A stretch of DNA of 55,601 bases from Chlorobiota bacterium (GTDB lineage: Bacteria; Bacteroidota; Bacteroidia; Bacteroidales; JAADJA01), in contig JAADJA010000096.1 of assembly GCA_013151015.1 (NCBI GenBank), positions 1-55,601 on the forward strand. The letters run 5' to 3'. Position numbers and translations under genes: made by a program. Numbering within the stretch: position 1 is the stretch's first letter; each line of letters starts with the position of its first letter. The notes under the pieces were generated by a model. That model was not told the DNA's origin and did not search any database. It saw nothing but the letters and a program-made list of their open reading frames with translations. Shown one piece after another: positions 9,190 through 19,036 of this stretch.

Positions 9190-10683
9190 CTACAATCCCC
9201 TAACCGGGGGCTCCTTAAACCCAAACCCACTGTTACCTTTAACATCCGCAGTGCTTTCCAGCATTTCCATGGCTTCTTCGCGGTGTGCGGGCGGTATAAC
9301 AAACCTTTGGTCGAACAAGGGCAAGGAAGTCAACCTGAAAATTGCATCGGCCATTTCCTTATCCATAACGGCATCTTTCATTGCGCCCATTGCCTCCTCT
9401 TTCGGAAGGTCGCCAACGGTTTCCTCCCTACGGTGCAGGCGTACCGCCATTAGTTTTTTCAGGACGGTTTTAATTGTTTCTTCATTCCCGGCACTGAACA
9501 AGCTGGCCATATAACCCATTGGTAAGCGCGATTTTTCAATTGCGCCCCAAAAATTCTCGCTCGTGGTTTCGTAAGTTCCTTCTTCGTTCACAAAGGCCAT
9601 GGTGGGCAGCAATGGTGGAACATAAAACAAATTGGGGAGTGTCCTGAATTCCGGGTGCAAAGGCAGGGCCAATTCCCACTCTTTTACGAATTTATACACA
9701 GGTGATTTTTGGGCACATTCAATCGTTGAGTCATGTATGCCGTTTTCTTTGGCCGCTGCAATTACCCTTGGGTCGTTCGGGTCAACATAAATATCCAATT
9801 GGTTTTGGACCAAATCCTCATCATTGCTTGCTGCTGCCGCTTCTATTTTATCAGCATCGTAAAGCATTACACCAATATACCTGATGCGCCCCACACATGA
9901 ATGATGGCAGGCCGGTGCTTGCCCTGCTTCAAGACGAGGGTAACAAAGCACACATTTCTCGGATTTACCGGTATTCCAATTATAATAGCTTTTCTTATAT
10001 GGGCAAGCGGTGACGCACATCCGCCAGGCGCGGCACTTTTTCTGGTTGATAAGGACAACCCCATCTTCCCCCCTTTTATAAATTGCCCCCGAAGGGCAGG
10101 CAGCTACGCAAGCCGGGTTAAGGCAATGGTTGCACATCCTGGGCAAATAGTGTAATGTAATCCGTTCCAACTGGAACATTGCTTCCTGTTCGGCAGGCGA
10201 TAAGTTCTTGAAATTGACATCATTTTTGGCATAGTCCTCTGATCCGGCAAGGTCATCGTCCCAGTTAGGCCCTGATTTTGGCGTGATGTACTCACCCGTA
10301 ATCAATGATACTGGCCGTGCTATAGGTTGATCGTCCCCCTCCTTGGCCTCAAACAGGTTTTCATATTTATAAGTCCAGGGTTCATAATAATCATCGATTA
10401 CCGGCATATTGGAATTATGGAACAAGCTTTTCATCCCTTTGAATTTACCGGCGCCCTTGAGCGAAATTGAATTGCCATTTTTTTCCCAACCCCCTTTATA
10501 TGTATCCTGGTCTTCCCATTTGGAAGGATAACCTGTGCCGGGTTTTGTTTCCACATTGTTCCACCACATATATTCTGCACCCTTTCTGTCGGTCCAGATA
10601 TTCTTGCAGGCAATGGAGCACGTGTGGCAGCCTATGCACTTGTCAAGATGAAACACCATTGAAATTTGTGATCTTATATCCAT
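9190..10683 (-). CDS. narH: Respiratory nitrate reductase beta subunit, Fe-S (NarH)
   Basis: This 497-residue electron-transfer subunit carries four ferredoxin-like cysteine groups: C16-x2-C19-x2-C22-x3-C26 at the N-terminus, CNHCLNPACVAACP, CRAWRMCVTACP and CVLC with PACHHSC. The tryptophan in CRAWRMC is the residue that gives a [3Fe-4S] in place of a [4Fe-4S] cluster in NarH, so the set is three [4Fe-4S] and one [3Fe-4S]. Length is close to E. coli NarH. It lies 14 bp after narG and 43 bp before narJ. Confidence 0.95.
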   Translation of the reverse strand: MDIRSQISMVFHLDKCIGCHTCSIACKNIWTDRKGAEYMWWNNVETKPGTGYPSKWEDQDTYKGGWEKNGNSISLKGAGKFKGMKSLFHNSNMPVIDDYYEPWTYKYENLFEAKEGDDQPIARPVSLITGEYITPKSGPNWDDDLAGSEDYAKNDVNFKNLSPAEQEAMFQLERITLHYLPRMCNHCLNPACVAACPSGAIYKRGEDGVVLINQKKCRAWRMCVTACPYKKSYYNWNTGKSEKCVLCYPRLEAGQAPACHHSCVGRIRYIGVMLYDADKIEAAAASNDEDLVQNQLDIYVDPNDPRVIAAAKENGIHDSTIECAQKSPVYKFVKEWELALPLHPEFRTLPNLFYVPPLLPTMAFVNEEGTYETTSENFWGAIEKSRLPMGYMASLFSAGNEETIKTVLKKLMAVRLHRREETVGDLPKEEAMGAMKDAVMDKEMADAIFRLTSLPLFDQRFVIPPAHREEAMEMLESTADVKGNSGFGFKEPPVRGL

Positions 10684-10697
10684 AATATGATTACTCT

Positions 10698-13600
10698 TTA
10701 AAATTCAACTTTTTCCATTTTTTGGACCAGAACGTGCGTATCACGGTTTACGCCGACCGGGCCCCAATAATTAAAGTGGTAAGTAAATTGTCCATATCCC
10801 CCGACCATCAAGTTTGGCTTAAGGTGGATACGGGTAAAACTGTTGTTCATACCAGAGCGTTTTCCTCCCCTTATATGGGATTTTGGTGTGGAATAGGTTC
10901 GTTCTACTGCATGGTAAACAAAACAAATACCTTTCGGGATCCTTGCACTTACACACGCCCTTGTGGAATATACCCCATTATCGTTGAACACTTCTACCCA
11001 ATCATTGTCCTGTATCCCCAGTTCAGCCGCATCCTCCACACTTAACCAACACGGTTCCATGCCCCTCGAAAGTGTGAGCATCCGCAATGTATCGCCATAA
11101 GTGGAGTGGATATGCCATTTTCCATGGGGCGTTAGCACATTCAACACTTTTGCCCTGCCCGTGGCAACCGATTTGCGCAATTCACCATAAGCTTCAGGCC
11201 TCGGCGAAGGCTTATAGGTTGGCAAATGCTCTCCAAATTTGATATAACCTTCGTGATCCAAATAAAAATGTTGACGCCCTGTCAATGTCCTCCATGGCAC
11301 AAGGCGTTCAACATTATATGTAAAAGCAGAATAAGCACGGTCATCATTCATCAAACCCGACCAAACCGGTGATTGGTTGTACCGGTGTATCTTGGCTTGA
11401 AGGTCTTTATAATTGATACGGACATCCTTGGCGCCCTCAGAAATATCGGCTAATTTAAGCCCGGTCCTTTTCTCGGCATTTTGGTAAGCACGGTGGCTCA
11501 ATTCGCCATTGGTCAGGCTTGATAAATAAAGCACCGCATTGGCAGCTTCCTCATCTTCGTAAAGCGATGGATAAACCTTTCCGTCCACTACTTGCAAATG
11601 ATCTTTATCATCCAGCATTTTTTCATAGAAATCAGCACATTGGTATCCATTCCCATGGGCGGCAAGGCCATTTCTCACATTTGGGCCAAGACTTATGAAC
11701 TTATCATAAATTTTGGTATAGTCGCGGTCAACTATTACCATATCGTGCATTGTTTTCCCAGGAATGGGTTCACACTCCCCTTTGCTCCAGTCTTTTATTT
11801 CTGTTTGCGAAACCTCGCCTGCACTATCATGTAAAATGGGCACGTTCACCAAGTCCCTTATGGGTTCTGGGAAATGGGTTTTTGCCAGTTCACTGGTGGC
11901 TTTGGCAATCTCCCTGAAAATCACCCAATCACTTTTTGATTCCCAAACCGGTGCAATGGCCGGTGAAAGTGGATGGATAAAGGAGTGCATGTCGGTACTG
12001 TTCAAATCGGTTTTTTCGTACCAGGAAGCAGCAGGAAGAACTATATCGGAATAAAGTGCGGAAGAATCCATCCTGAAATTCAGGTTTACGATCAAGTCCA
12101 TCTTCCCTTCCGGGTTTTCGCTCCTCACCTTAATGTCCTTGACAAATTGATCGGCTACCTCTTCGGCTATTGAGTTGTTGTGCGTTCCAAGATAATGCTT
12201 CAAAAAGAATTCATGGCCTTTGGCGCTACCAGCTATTGCATTTCCCCTCCAAATATACCATACCCTTGGGAAGTTCACTTCTTCGTCAGGTTCGACCACA
12301 GAGTGCACAAGTTCCTTTTTCTTTAATTGGCCCACAACATAATTCTTGATTTCGTCATCGGTTTTTGCACCTGCTTTTTCTGCATCTTTTACAATATCAA
12401 TGTTACTCTTGTTATATTGGGGATAAAATGGCATCCAGCCATTTCTCACTGCCTTAACGGCCATATCCGCCGAGTGCATCGACGACAAATCATTTTTAGG
12501 TACTGTGTTATAATCGGCTTGGTTGCCATCGTACCTCCATTGGTTCGAGTTTATATAATGCCATATAGGTGCTTGTTGTAGCCTAACGCCTTTTTGCCAA
12601 TCTTTCCCCGACATAATTGTCGCCCATGAATCCGATGGGGCAAGTTTTTCCTGACCCACATAATGGTTCATCCCGCCACCGTTTACACCAATGCAACCAG
12701 TAAGCATCAAGGCCATTGTCCCGGCACGGTATATCAGGTTATTGTGGTACCAATGATTAATGCCGGCCCCAATGATAATGGAACATTTTCCATGGGTCGT
12801 TTCGGCAGTTCTGGCCCATTCGCGGGCAAATTGCAGTACGGTTTTAGGGCCGATGCCGGTAAGTATTTCCTGCCAGGCAGGTGTATAGGCAGCTTCTTTT
12901 TCATCATAGGTTTTCGGATAATCGCCACCGAGTCCGCGATCGACACCATATTGTGCCATAATAAGGTCATAAACGGTCGTTACTTTTACCTTACCGTTCA
13001 TGGTATCGATATGTTTTACGGGAACGCCCCTTTGTGCCGTATTGTTTTTTCCGTATTCAACAAATTCAAGTTGGAGGGTTTCATCATTGTTTTCCAACAA
13101 AGTAAGTACGGGGTCGTATGCCTTTCCGGTTTCGGCATCTTCGAACTTCAGGTTCCAATTACCGTCTTTTCCATCCCAACGATGTCCCGAACTTCCGCCT
13201 GGACAAACCAAATTACCAGATTTGCTATCGATGTTCAGGAATTTCCATTCCCCTTTCTCGATATCTTTGTACTTTTTGACCGAACCGGCCCTCAGGAGCT
13301 TACCGGGGACCAATTTGCCATCTTCCTCAACAACTTCGACAAGGAATGGGCTGTCGGTATATTTCTTTGTATAATCAATGAAATACGGAGTTTGCTTATC
13401 GTAATGGTACTCCTTTAGAATTACATGGGTTACGGCCATCCAAAAAGCCCCATCTTGCCCGGCATGGACAGGGACCCACTTATCAGCATATTTTGCCACC
13501 ATGTTAAAGTCAGGTGCAAAGACCACCGTTTTGGTGCCATTGTGCCTCGATTCCGCAAAAAAGTGCACATCGGGGGTCCTTGTCATTCCAAGGTTGGCGC

Positions 13601-14309
13601 CCATACAAGCAATAAATTTGGAATTGTACCAATCAGCACTTTCGGCAACATCTGTTTGCTCTCCCCAAATTTCGGGGAAAGAATTTGGCAGATCGCAATA
13701 CCAGTCGTAAAAACTGAGGTTAACACCGCCCATCAATTGCAAAAAACGTGAACCTGCGGCATAACTGAGCATCGACATGGCAGGGATAGGCGAAAAACCC
13801 GTGATCCTGTCGGAGCCATATTTTTTTACGGTATAAATATTCGATGCTGCAATTATCTCTTTTGCTTCGTCCCATGTTGCTCTCCTAAAACCACCTTTTC
13901 CCCTTGCTTTTTGGTATTTCCTTCGGGCTTCGGGATTTTCCTGAATGTTCGCCCAGGCTTTTAAGGCGTCACCGGTTTTGGCTTTTTCCGCATTGAACAA
14001 ATCTATCAGTGCACCTCTGATCATAGGGTATTTCACCCTTATCGGACTATATAGGTACCATGAAAACGAGATTCCCCGTTGGCAGCCCCGGGGTTCGTAC
14101 GGAGGCAGTGTCTTATCAAGTATCGGGTAATCCAGGGCCTGGGTTTCCCATACCACGATTCCATCTTTCACATGGATGTTCCAGCTACATCCCCCTGTAC
14201 AATTTACACCATGTGTGCTCCTGACAACTTTATCATGTTGCCATCTATTTCTGTAAAACTCCTCCCATTTTCTGGTTTTGGGGGAAATTAAATCCTTGAT
14301 CCAACTCAT
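10698..14309 (-). CDS. narG: Respiratory nitrate reductase alpha subunit, molybdenum (NarG)
   Basis: This 1203-residue catalytic subunit reduces nitrate to nitrite at a Mo-bis-MGD centre. The N-terminus holds the His-Cys ligands of the FS0 cluster (H33-x3-C37-x3-C41, then C76 in PRGCQRG). The '[10 protein letters not shown]' stretch near residue 200 contains the aspartate that ligates molybdenum in NarG. '[17 protein letters not shown]' and the C-terminal '[21 protein letters not shown]' are also NarG hallmarks. There is no twin-arginine signal, so the active site faces the cytoplasm, consistent with the nitrate porters in the same unit. It follows the cytochrome c gene by 13 bp. Confidence 0.97.
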   Translation of the reverse strand: MSWIKDLISPKTRKWEEFYRNRWQHDKVVRSTHGVNCTGGCSWNIHVKDGIVVWETQALDYPILDKTLPPYEPRGCQRGISFSWYLYSPIRVKYPMIRGALIDLFNAEKAKTGDALKAWANIQENPEARRKYQKARGKGGFRRATWDEAKEIIAASNIYTVKKYGSDRITGFSPIPAMSMLSYAAGSRFLQLMGGVNLSFYDWYCDLPNSFPEIWGEQTDVAESADWYNSKFIACMGANLGMTRTPDVHFFAESRHNGTKTVVFAPDFNMVAKYADKWVPVHAGQDGAFWMAVTHVILKEYHYDKQTPYFIDYTKKYTDSPFLVEVVEEDGKLVPGKLLRAGSVKKYKDIEKGEWKFLNIDSKSGNLVCPGGSSGHRWDGKDGNWNLKFEDAETGKAYDPVLTLLENNDETLQLEFVEYGKNNTAQRGVPVKHIDTMNGKVKVTTVYDLIMAQYGVDRGLGGDYPKTYDEKEAAYTPAWQEILTGIGPKTVLQFAREWARTAETTHGKCSIIIGAGINHWYHNNLIYRAGTMALMLTGCIGVNGGGMNHYVGQEKLAPSDSWATIMSGKDWQKGVRLQQAPIWHYINSNQWRYDGNQADYNTVPKNDLSSMHSADMAVKAVRNGWMPFYPQYNKSNIDIVKDAEKAGAKTDDEIKNYVVGQLKKKELVHSVVEPDEEVNFPRVWYIWRGNAIAGSAKGHEFFLKHYLGTHNNSIAEEVADQFVKDIKVRSENPEGKMDLIVNLNFRMDSSALYSDIVLPAASWYEKTDLNSTDMHSFIHPLSPAIAPVWESKSDWVIFREIAKATSELAKTHFPEPIRDLVNVPILHDSAGEVSQTEIKDWSKGECEPIPGKTMHDMVIVDRDYTKIYDKFISLGPNVRNGLAAHGNGYQCADFYEKMLDDKDHLQVVDGKVYPSLYEDEEAANAVLYLSSLTNGELSHRAYQNAEKRTGLKLADISEGAKDVRINYKDLQAKIHRYNQSPVWSGLMNDDRAYSAFTYNVERLVPWRTLTGRQHFYLDHEGYIKFGEHLPTYKPSPRPEAYGELRKSVATGRAKVLNVLTPHGKWHIHSTYGDTLRMLTLSRGMEPCWLSVEDAAELGIQDNDWVEVFNDNGVYSTRACVSARIPKGICFVYHAVERTYSTPKSHIRGGKRSGMNNSFTRIHLKPNLMVGGYGQFTYHFNYWGPVGVNRDTHVLVQKMEKVEF

Positions 14310-14322
14310 AGAATGATTTTGT

Positions 14323-15150
14323 TTATGACTGTCTGCTAAATATTTTATGATTTACGGCTTCCTTTTTTCTCCCGAAATAGAGGAAAATCGTACTCAGGAT
14401 TATGAGCACGAAAACAAAAGACCCCAATCCTACAAAGGCAACATCGATATCTTGTGGATGCTGATAAAAACGTTGTTCGCTAACATGCCTTAGGTAAGCG
14501 GTAAGATCGACAACCTCTTCTTTGGTTATTGCATGGTTTTGATAGGCTTGGTTCATTACGGGGAACGGGGCGTTTTTCAAAATGCCCGAAACCCCTGTGC
14601 TGCCCATCATTTCGTATGTTTCGGAAAGTTCTTTTGCCAAGGTGCCACTGTTATATGTACTTTCATCTGCCAAGGTATGGCATGAAGAACAGGCAGGGCC
14701 ATTATTCGTAAGCCTAGCAAGGCCGGAGAACAGTTTTGCACCAGAATCGATATTTTCTTGCGATACACCACTTAAGATATCCTTGACCCCGGTTTTAACA
14801 GCAGTTGAATTTTCAAGTGAACCTGAACCGGTGTTTTCAATATAGGTGAGGATTGATTTTATTTGGTCATCTGACAAATCATTGTCGGGCATTGCAATTT
14901 TGCTGAACTCTTCAAAAATGGCAACCGCATCACTGTCACCCTCTTTTATCATTGTTTGAGATGCCCGTATAAACCCAATCAACCATTCTGTATCCTGTTT
15001 ATTATGGATATCTTTTAAGTCAGGCCCGACCAACCTGCCCTTTCCGATAGTATGACATGCCACACAGCTAGCGTTAAATAGCTCTTCACCGTTTTGCGCA
15101 TTTGCAATTGCACCGATGCTTATACCAATTATTAAAAACAGATATTTCAT
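14323..15150 (-). CDS. Membrane-anchored dihaem cytochrome c (NarC-like), first gene of nar unit
   Basis: This 275-residue protein has a signal peptide (cleavage after ANA near residue 18), two c-type haem sites (C29-V-A-C-H and C154-S-S-C-H) and one C-terminal helix at about 236-259 with a short basic tail. Candidate axial methionines are in 'AMPDNDLS' and 'PFPVMNQ'. It should be held in the inner membrane with both haems in the periplasm. Nar operons of Thermus begin with an analogous dihaem cytochrome, NarC, needed for quinol oxidation and assembly, and I infer a similar role. As first gene it is preceded by a structured leader. Confidence 0.88.
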   Translation of the reverse strand: MKYLFLIIGISIGAIANAQNGEELFNASCVACHTIGKGRLVGPDLKDIHNKQDTEWLIGFIRASQTMIKEGDSDAVAIFEEFSKIAMPDNDLSDDQIKSILTYIENTGSGSLENSTAVKTGVKDILSGVSQENIDSGAKLFSGLARLTNNGPACSSCHTLADESTYNSGTLAKELSETYEMMGSTGVSGILKNAPFPVMNQAYQNHAITKEEVVDLTAYLRHVSEQRFYQHPQDIDVAFVGLGSFVFVLIILSTIFLYFGRKKEAVNHKIFSRQS

Positions 15151-15163
15151 TTTGTTTCATTTT

Positions 15164-15220
15164 CACCACAAAAAACAGGGATTAAGTTCTCCCCCTGTTT
15201 ATCGTATCACAATTGTGGTG
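15164..15220 (-). promoter_or_regulatory. Two-part stem-loop in the leader of the nar unit
   Basis: The outer arms CACCACAA (15164-15171) and TTGTGGTG (15213-15220) and the inner arms AAACAGGG (15173-15180) and CCCTGTTT (15193-15200) are all perfect complements. Together they could form a long two-tier hairpin beginning 14 nt upstream of the start codon of the cytochrome gene. No U-tract follows, so it does not look like a terminator. It may affect translation or mRNA stability. Confidence 0.5.
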
Positions 15221-15317
15221 GTTTTATTAAAAAATCAATAATTAACCTGAATAATTTTATTGCCTTGCCCCTTTGAAATTTCCAAACCCACAAATAGCAG
15301 AGCAATTTTTTAGATGA

Positions 15318-15325
15318 CAAAAATA
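15318..15325 (-). promoter_or_regulatory. Candidate -7 box for the nar unit
   Basis: The minus strand reads TATTTTTG, matching TAnnTTTG. A start a few bases downstream would give a leader of about 160 nt that contains the stem-loop. No -33 element is obvious. Confidence 0.3.
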
Positions 15326-15396
15326 TAATTTTTTTATGATTGCTGTCATATTTTTGCGTATTTAGAATCATTTTAAATAATGCTGTTTTTGCATTT

Positions 15397-15412
15397 GTGC
15401 CAACATTGGCAC
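15397..15412. promoter_or_regulatory. Perfect operator-like palindrome in the nar/cco divergent region
   Basis: GTGCCAA-CA-TTGGCAC has 7-bp arms with a 2-bp spacer. It is the most symmetrical short element in the divergent region and lies about 250 bp from nar and 325 bp from ccoS. Its regulator is unknown; it does not match the FNR consensus. Confidence 0.4.
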
Positions 15413-15667
15413 TTTTATCGAGCCCTGTAGGCAAAAACAGAGCAATGCCTTTGTTCATAAGTATTAAACGCATACAAAGAAACTGCAGGAATTTCATGTT
15501 TTTGTCATCTGCAGGTACAATTTAGGACGATATGAAAGAACTTAGCGGAAACAAGGAAATGGACAATACTGTTTTATATCATATTTTTGGAAATCCACCG
15601 AAGTTTGCAGAAACCTAAACACCGCACTATTCAATACATACAGATATATATTGTTTAAAACTTAATG

Positions 15668-15709
15668 TGTTAATTATTTGTTAATTTTATTGTTAATTAC
15701 CTATTTTTG
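15668..15709 (+). promoter_or_regulatory. ccoS operon promoter with three TGTTAATT direct repeats
   Basis: TGTTAATT occurs at 15668, 15679 and 15691, spaced 11 and 12 bp, about one helical turn. A -33 TTTG (15677-15680) and a -7 TATTTTTG (15702-15709) are 21 bp apart, a good Bacteroidota promoter. The start codon is at 15736. The repeats overlap the -33 region, where a repressor or activator could bind on one DNA face. Confidence 0.5.
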
Positions 15710-15735
15710 TATCGAATTACCTGAATTATAATTTC

Positions 15736-15954
15736 ATGTCGATTATATTTTTATTAGCAGTTGTTGGAATATTGGTAGCAGGCGGATTTCTGTTTGCGTT
15801 TATCTGGGCCGTAAAATCGGGCCAATATGAAGACAGCTACTCCCCTTCGGTAAGGGTGCTTTTCGATGACCATATAGAAGTACCTGAAACGGAACCGTCC
15901 AAAAATGAAAACACCAATCCTACGAAAGACAACAAAAACAATAATACGGATTAA
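15736..15954 (+). CDS. ccoS: cbb3 oxidase maturation protein CcoS
   Basis: This 72-residue protein has one N-terminal helix (IIFLLAVVGILVAGGFLFAFIWAV) followed by 'KSGQYEDSYSPSVRVLFDD', the invariant hallmark of CcoS, and a polar tail. CcoS is needed for cofactor insertion into cbb3 oxidase. It opens the cco operon, 23 bp ahead of ccoNO. Confidence 0.93.
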   Translation: MSIIFLLAVVGILVAGGFLFAFIWAVKSGQYEDSYSPSVRVLFDDHIEVPETEPSKNENTNPTKDNKNNNTD

Positions 15955-15977
15955 GATTTTATTAATTAATTAAAACA

Positions 15978-18122
15978 ATGTCTATGGCACTTGAAAAATT
16001 TACTTATGACAACAAATTAGCGAAGAATTTCGCTGTAATTACCATTGTGTGGGCGATAGTGGCTTTCCTGGTAGGGCTTATCGCCGCCTTTGAGCTGCTT
16101 TACCCATCGGTTAACCTGGGTCTGGAATACCTCACCTTTGGAAGGTTAAGGCCACTCCACACAAATGCTGCGATTTTTGCATTTGTAGGAAACGGGATTT
16201 TTACGGCTGTGTATTATTCAATGCCCCGTCTGTTAAAAACACCGATGTGGAGCAAACTACTCGGGCAGATTAATTTCTGGGGTTGGCAATTGATAATTGT
16301 TCTCGCCGCCATTACTCTTCCCATGGGCCTTACATCGGGTAAAGAATATGCCGAATTGCAATGGCCGATCGACATCCTTATCGCCCTTATCTGGGTAGCT
16401 TTTGGGATCAACATGATCATGACAATGGTAAAAAGACGGACAAAGCATATCTATGTGGCCATCTGGTTTTACATCGCCACGTTTGTAACCGTTGCCGTCC
16501 TTCACATTTTTAATTCTTTTGAACTGCCCTATTCATTTTTCGGGAGCTACTCTGTGTTTCACGGCGCACAGGATGCTATGGTACAATGGTGGTACGGACA
16601 TAATGCGGTAGCTTTTTTCCTTACGACACCTATGCTGGGCCTGATGTATTACTTTATCCCCAAAGTTTCAAACAGGCCAATTTATTCATACAAGTTGTCC
16701 ATCATCCATTTCTGGACACTGATATTCTTATATATCTGGGCAGGCCCACACCACCTTTTATATCAAGCTATCCCTGATTGGGCACAAGCTGTTGGAATTG
16801 TGATGTCGATTGCCTTGCTGGCCCCATCCTGGGGAGGTATGATCAATGGACTTCTAACGCTGCGCGGTGCATGGGACAAAGTTAGGGAAGACCCTGTTTT
16901 GAAACTTTTTGTCGTGGGCGTTACCGCTTACGGTATGTCAACATTTGAAGGCCCGTTGCTTTCCTTGAAAACCGTGAACGCCATCAGCCATTTTACCGAC
17001 TGGACAATTGCCCACGTACATATTGGCACCCTTGGATGGAACGGTATGATGATATTCGGTATGCTCTATTGGCTGTTCCCTAAATTCTATGGTGTAAAGC
17101 TTTATTCGCGTTCGTTGGCAAATACGCACTTTTGGCTGGCAACACTCGGAATGCTTTTCTTTGCCATTCCCCTTTACTTTGCAGGTTTCACACAAGCACT
17201 GATGTGGAAACAATTTACCGCTGAAGGATACCTGAAATATCCCAACTTCCTTGAGACCTACATCCAGATCAGGCCCATGCACATGTTAAGGGCAGTGGGC
17301 GGAACCCTGTACCTCACAGGTGCGTTGATTGCTGTTTACAATTTATTTAAAACTGCCAATGCAGGTAAATTTATCCGCTTTCAGGATGCTGAAGCTGAAA
17401 ACGAAGTCAAACATGTGGAACATCATAAAGGCTGGTTGAACCACAGGAAAATTGAAGGAAAACCCGTTACTTTCACAATTTGGGCTCTTATCGTAATTAT
17501 GATCGGTGGATTGGTTGAATTTGTCCCCATGTTCATCGGGCCGTTTAACAACCACCCCGAACTGACGATCAACGTTAAACCATACACACCCCTGGAATTG
17601 GCAGGTAGGGACATTTATATTAAAGAAGGGTGTTTTAATTGCCATTCACAAATGATACGACCTTTCCGTTCTGAAGTAGAACGCTATGGAGAGTATTCCA
17701 AAACAGGGGAGTTTGTCTATAACCATCCTTTCCAATGGGGATCGCGCCGTACAGGGCCCGATTTGGCACGGGAAGGGTTGCCCTTTGACAAAGGCGGCAA
17801 GCTCAAGAAACCAGATGCCTGGCATTATGAACATATGATCAATCCGCAAAAAACCAATATCCAGTCCATCATGCCCCCTTATCCGTGGCTCGCGACAAAG
17901 GATATCGATATGGATATCATCCCGGCCAAGATCAGGGCCATGCAAACGCTCGGAGTCCCTTATCCCGAAGGATATGACCAAAAAGCCGTGGCCGATCTGC
18001 AAAAGCAGGCACATGGAATTGCCGAAGGCTTAAGAAAATCGGGCATCGAAGTGGAAGACCAAAAAGAGATTATTGCAATGATTGCCTATCTACAAAGACT
18101 GGGGACCGATATTGCGAACTAA
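15978..18122 (+). CDS. ccoNO: cbb3-type cytochrome c oxidase, fused subunits I and II (CcoNO)
   Basis: This single 714-residue chain joins two subunits that are separate in proteobacteria. Residues 1 to about 470 form CcoN: a low-spin haem His in 'HTNAAIFAFVGN', the CuB region 'WWYGHNAVAF' and 'AGPHHLLY', the 'TAYGMSTFEGP' segment bearing the active-site tyrosine, and 'HVHIGTLGWNG'. After a further helix, residues of about 530-714 form the CcoO domain with one c haem (CFNCH) and the conserved 'RPFRSEVERYG' and 'RRTGPDLAREG' stretches. The complex reduces oxygen with high affinity at the inner membrane. ATG 15978 could be replaced by the next ATG two codons later. Confidence 0.96.
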   Translation: MSMALEKFTYDNKLAKNFAVITIVWAIVAFLVGLIAAFELLYPSVNLGLEYLTFGRLRPLHTNAAIFAFVGNGIFTAVYYSMPRLLKTPMWSKLLGQINFWGWQLIIVLAAITLPMGLTSGKEYAELQWPIDILIALIWVAFGINMIMTMVKRRTKHIYVAIWFYIATFVTVAVLHIFNSFELPYSFFGSYSVFHGAQDAMVQWWYGHNAVAFFLTTPMLGLMYYFIPKVSNRPIYSYKLSIIHFWTLIFLYIWAGPHHLLYQAIPDWAQAVGIVMSIALLAPSWGGMINGLLTLRGAWDKVREDPVLKLFVVGVTAYGMSTFEGPLLSLKTVNAISHFTDWTIAHVHIGTLGWNGMMIFGMLYWLFPKFYGVKLYSRSLANTHFWLATLGMLFFAIPLYFAGFTQALMWKQFTAEGYLKYPNFLETYIQIRPMHMLRAVGGTLYLTGALIAVYNLFKTANAGKFIRFQDAEAENEVKHVEHHKGWLNHRKIEGKPVTFTIWALIVIMIGGLVEFVPMFIGPFNNHPELTINVKPYTPLELAGRDIYIKEGCFNCHSQMIRPFRSEVERYGEYSKTGEFVYNHPFQWGSRRTGPDLAREGLPFDKGGKLKKPDAWHYEHMINPQKTNIQSIMPPYPWLATKDIDMDIIPAKIRAMQTLGVPYPEGYDQKAVADLQKQAHGIAEGLRKSGIEVEDQKEIIAMIAYLQRLGTDIAN

Positions 18123-18142
18123 ACTTTTTAAACCTGTTCACC

Positions 18143-18355
18143 ATGTCAAAAATCGCTTACGAATTCGCAAAAAACATCCCGTGGTTAGATGAGGTCTCGA
18201 CCATAAACACCGTGTTTTTCTTCATCATGTTCGTTTTAATAATCATTTGGGTCTTGCGGATGAAAAAGAAAGATGTGGACGAGTATAAGAATATGCCATT
18301 GGATGATGGCAATGAAAAAAATTCGGTTAATAACTTAAAAAATACTTTACTATGA
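18143..18355 (+). CDS. ccoQ: cbb3 oxidase small subunit CcoQ/FixQ
   Basis: This 70-residue protein has one membrane helix (TVFFFIMFVLIIIWVLRM) followed by a charged tail 'KKDVDEYKNMPLDDG', the size and layout of CcoQ. It stabilises the CcoP interaction in other bacteria. Its stop overlaps the ccoP start in an ATGA, so they are coupled. Confidence 0.85.
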   Translation: MSKIAYEFAKNIPWLDEVSTINTVFFFIMFVLIIIWVLRMKKKDVDEYKNMPLDDGNEKNSVNNLKNTLL

Positions 18356-18978
18356 GTAATGAAAAACATTCAAATTATTCAGTCAACGAAGACTCACAAT
18401 ACGAAATTGACACGTTAACAAATGACCGCCTGCTGAAAGACCATTCATACGATGGCATCCAGGAATTGGACAACGACCTTCCGCCTTGGTGGAAGTGGCT
18501 TTTTTATCTGACCATTGTATTTGGCATTATCTATCTCGTCCGTTTATGGGTTTTTGAGGCCGATGACCTCGTCCAAAATACGGAATATAAAATTGAAGTG
18601 GATGAAGCAAATAGATTATATCAGGCATCTACCCTTTCACAGAACACTGAACTTGAAATGAAGGTACTTACCGATGCCAATTCTATTGCAGCGGGCAAGG
18701 ACATTTATGACAAAAGTTGTGCGGTTTGCCATACTGCTGATGGCGGTGGATTGGTAGGCCCTAACTTCACCGATGACTATTGGATACACGGCAATACCAT
18801 GGAAGAAATGTTCCAGATTGTAACCAATGGGGTCTTGGAAAAAGGGATGACACCTTTCAAGGATCAGCTATCTCCCCAAAAACGACTGGAAGTGTTGAGT
18901 TATATTGTAACCTTGCACGGAACGACACCTGCCAACCCGAAAGCTGCCGAGGGGGATAAACTGGATTGGCCATATTAG
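18352..18978 (+). CDS. ccoP: cbb3 oxidase cytochrome c subunit CcoP, monohaem form
   Basis: This 208-residue protein has an N-terminal cytoplasmic segment, 'LPPWWKWLFYLTIVFGIIY' as the single membrane helix (about 43-68), and one class I cytochrome c domain with C123-A-V-C-H127 and a likely axial Met in 'GMTPFKDQL'. Proteobacterial CcoP has two c haems, and this one has a single haem. It accepts electrons from a donor such as a bc-complex partner or soluble cytochrome and passes them to CcoO. Confidence 0.93.
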   Translation: MSNEKHSNYSVNEDSQYEIDTLTNDRLLKDHSYDGIQELDNDLPPWWKWLFYLTIVFGIIYLVRLWVFEADDLVQNTEYKIEVDEANRLYQASTLSQNTELEMKVLTDANSIAAGKDIYDKSCAVCHTADGGGLVGPNFTDDYWIHGNTMEEMFQIVTNGVLEKGMTPFKDQLSPQKRLEVLSYIVTLHGTTPANPKAAEGDKLDWPY

Positions 18979-19036
18979 CTCTTTGTTTTAAAACTTTTCG
19001 ATATGTTATTTGCATTTTTTCCCGGTGATGAAGATC

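Noticed and set aside
12663-13418. A 251-codon open frame antisense to narG
   Set aside because: It lies entirely within narG in the opposite strand, has no recognisable domain, and its composition follows the narG codons.
15406-15425. TTGGCAC as a possible sigma-54 -24 element
   Set aside because: No GC follows at the required GG-N10-GC spacing on either strand.
15151-15735. Search for TTGAT-N4-ATCAA boxes in the nar/cco region
   Set aside because: None found by eye; the only perfect box seen in the window's promoter regions is at 30221.
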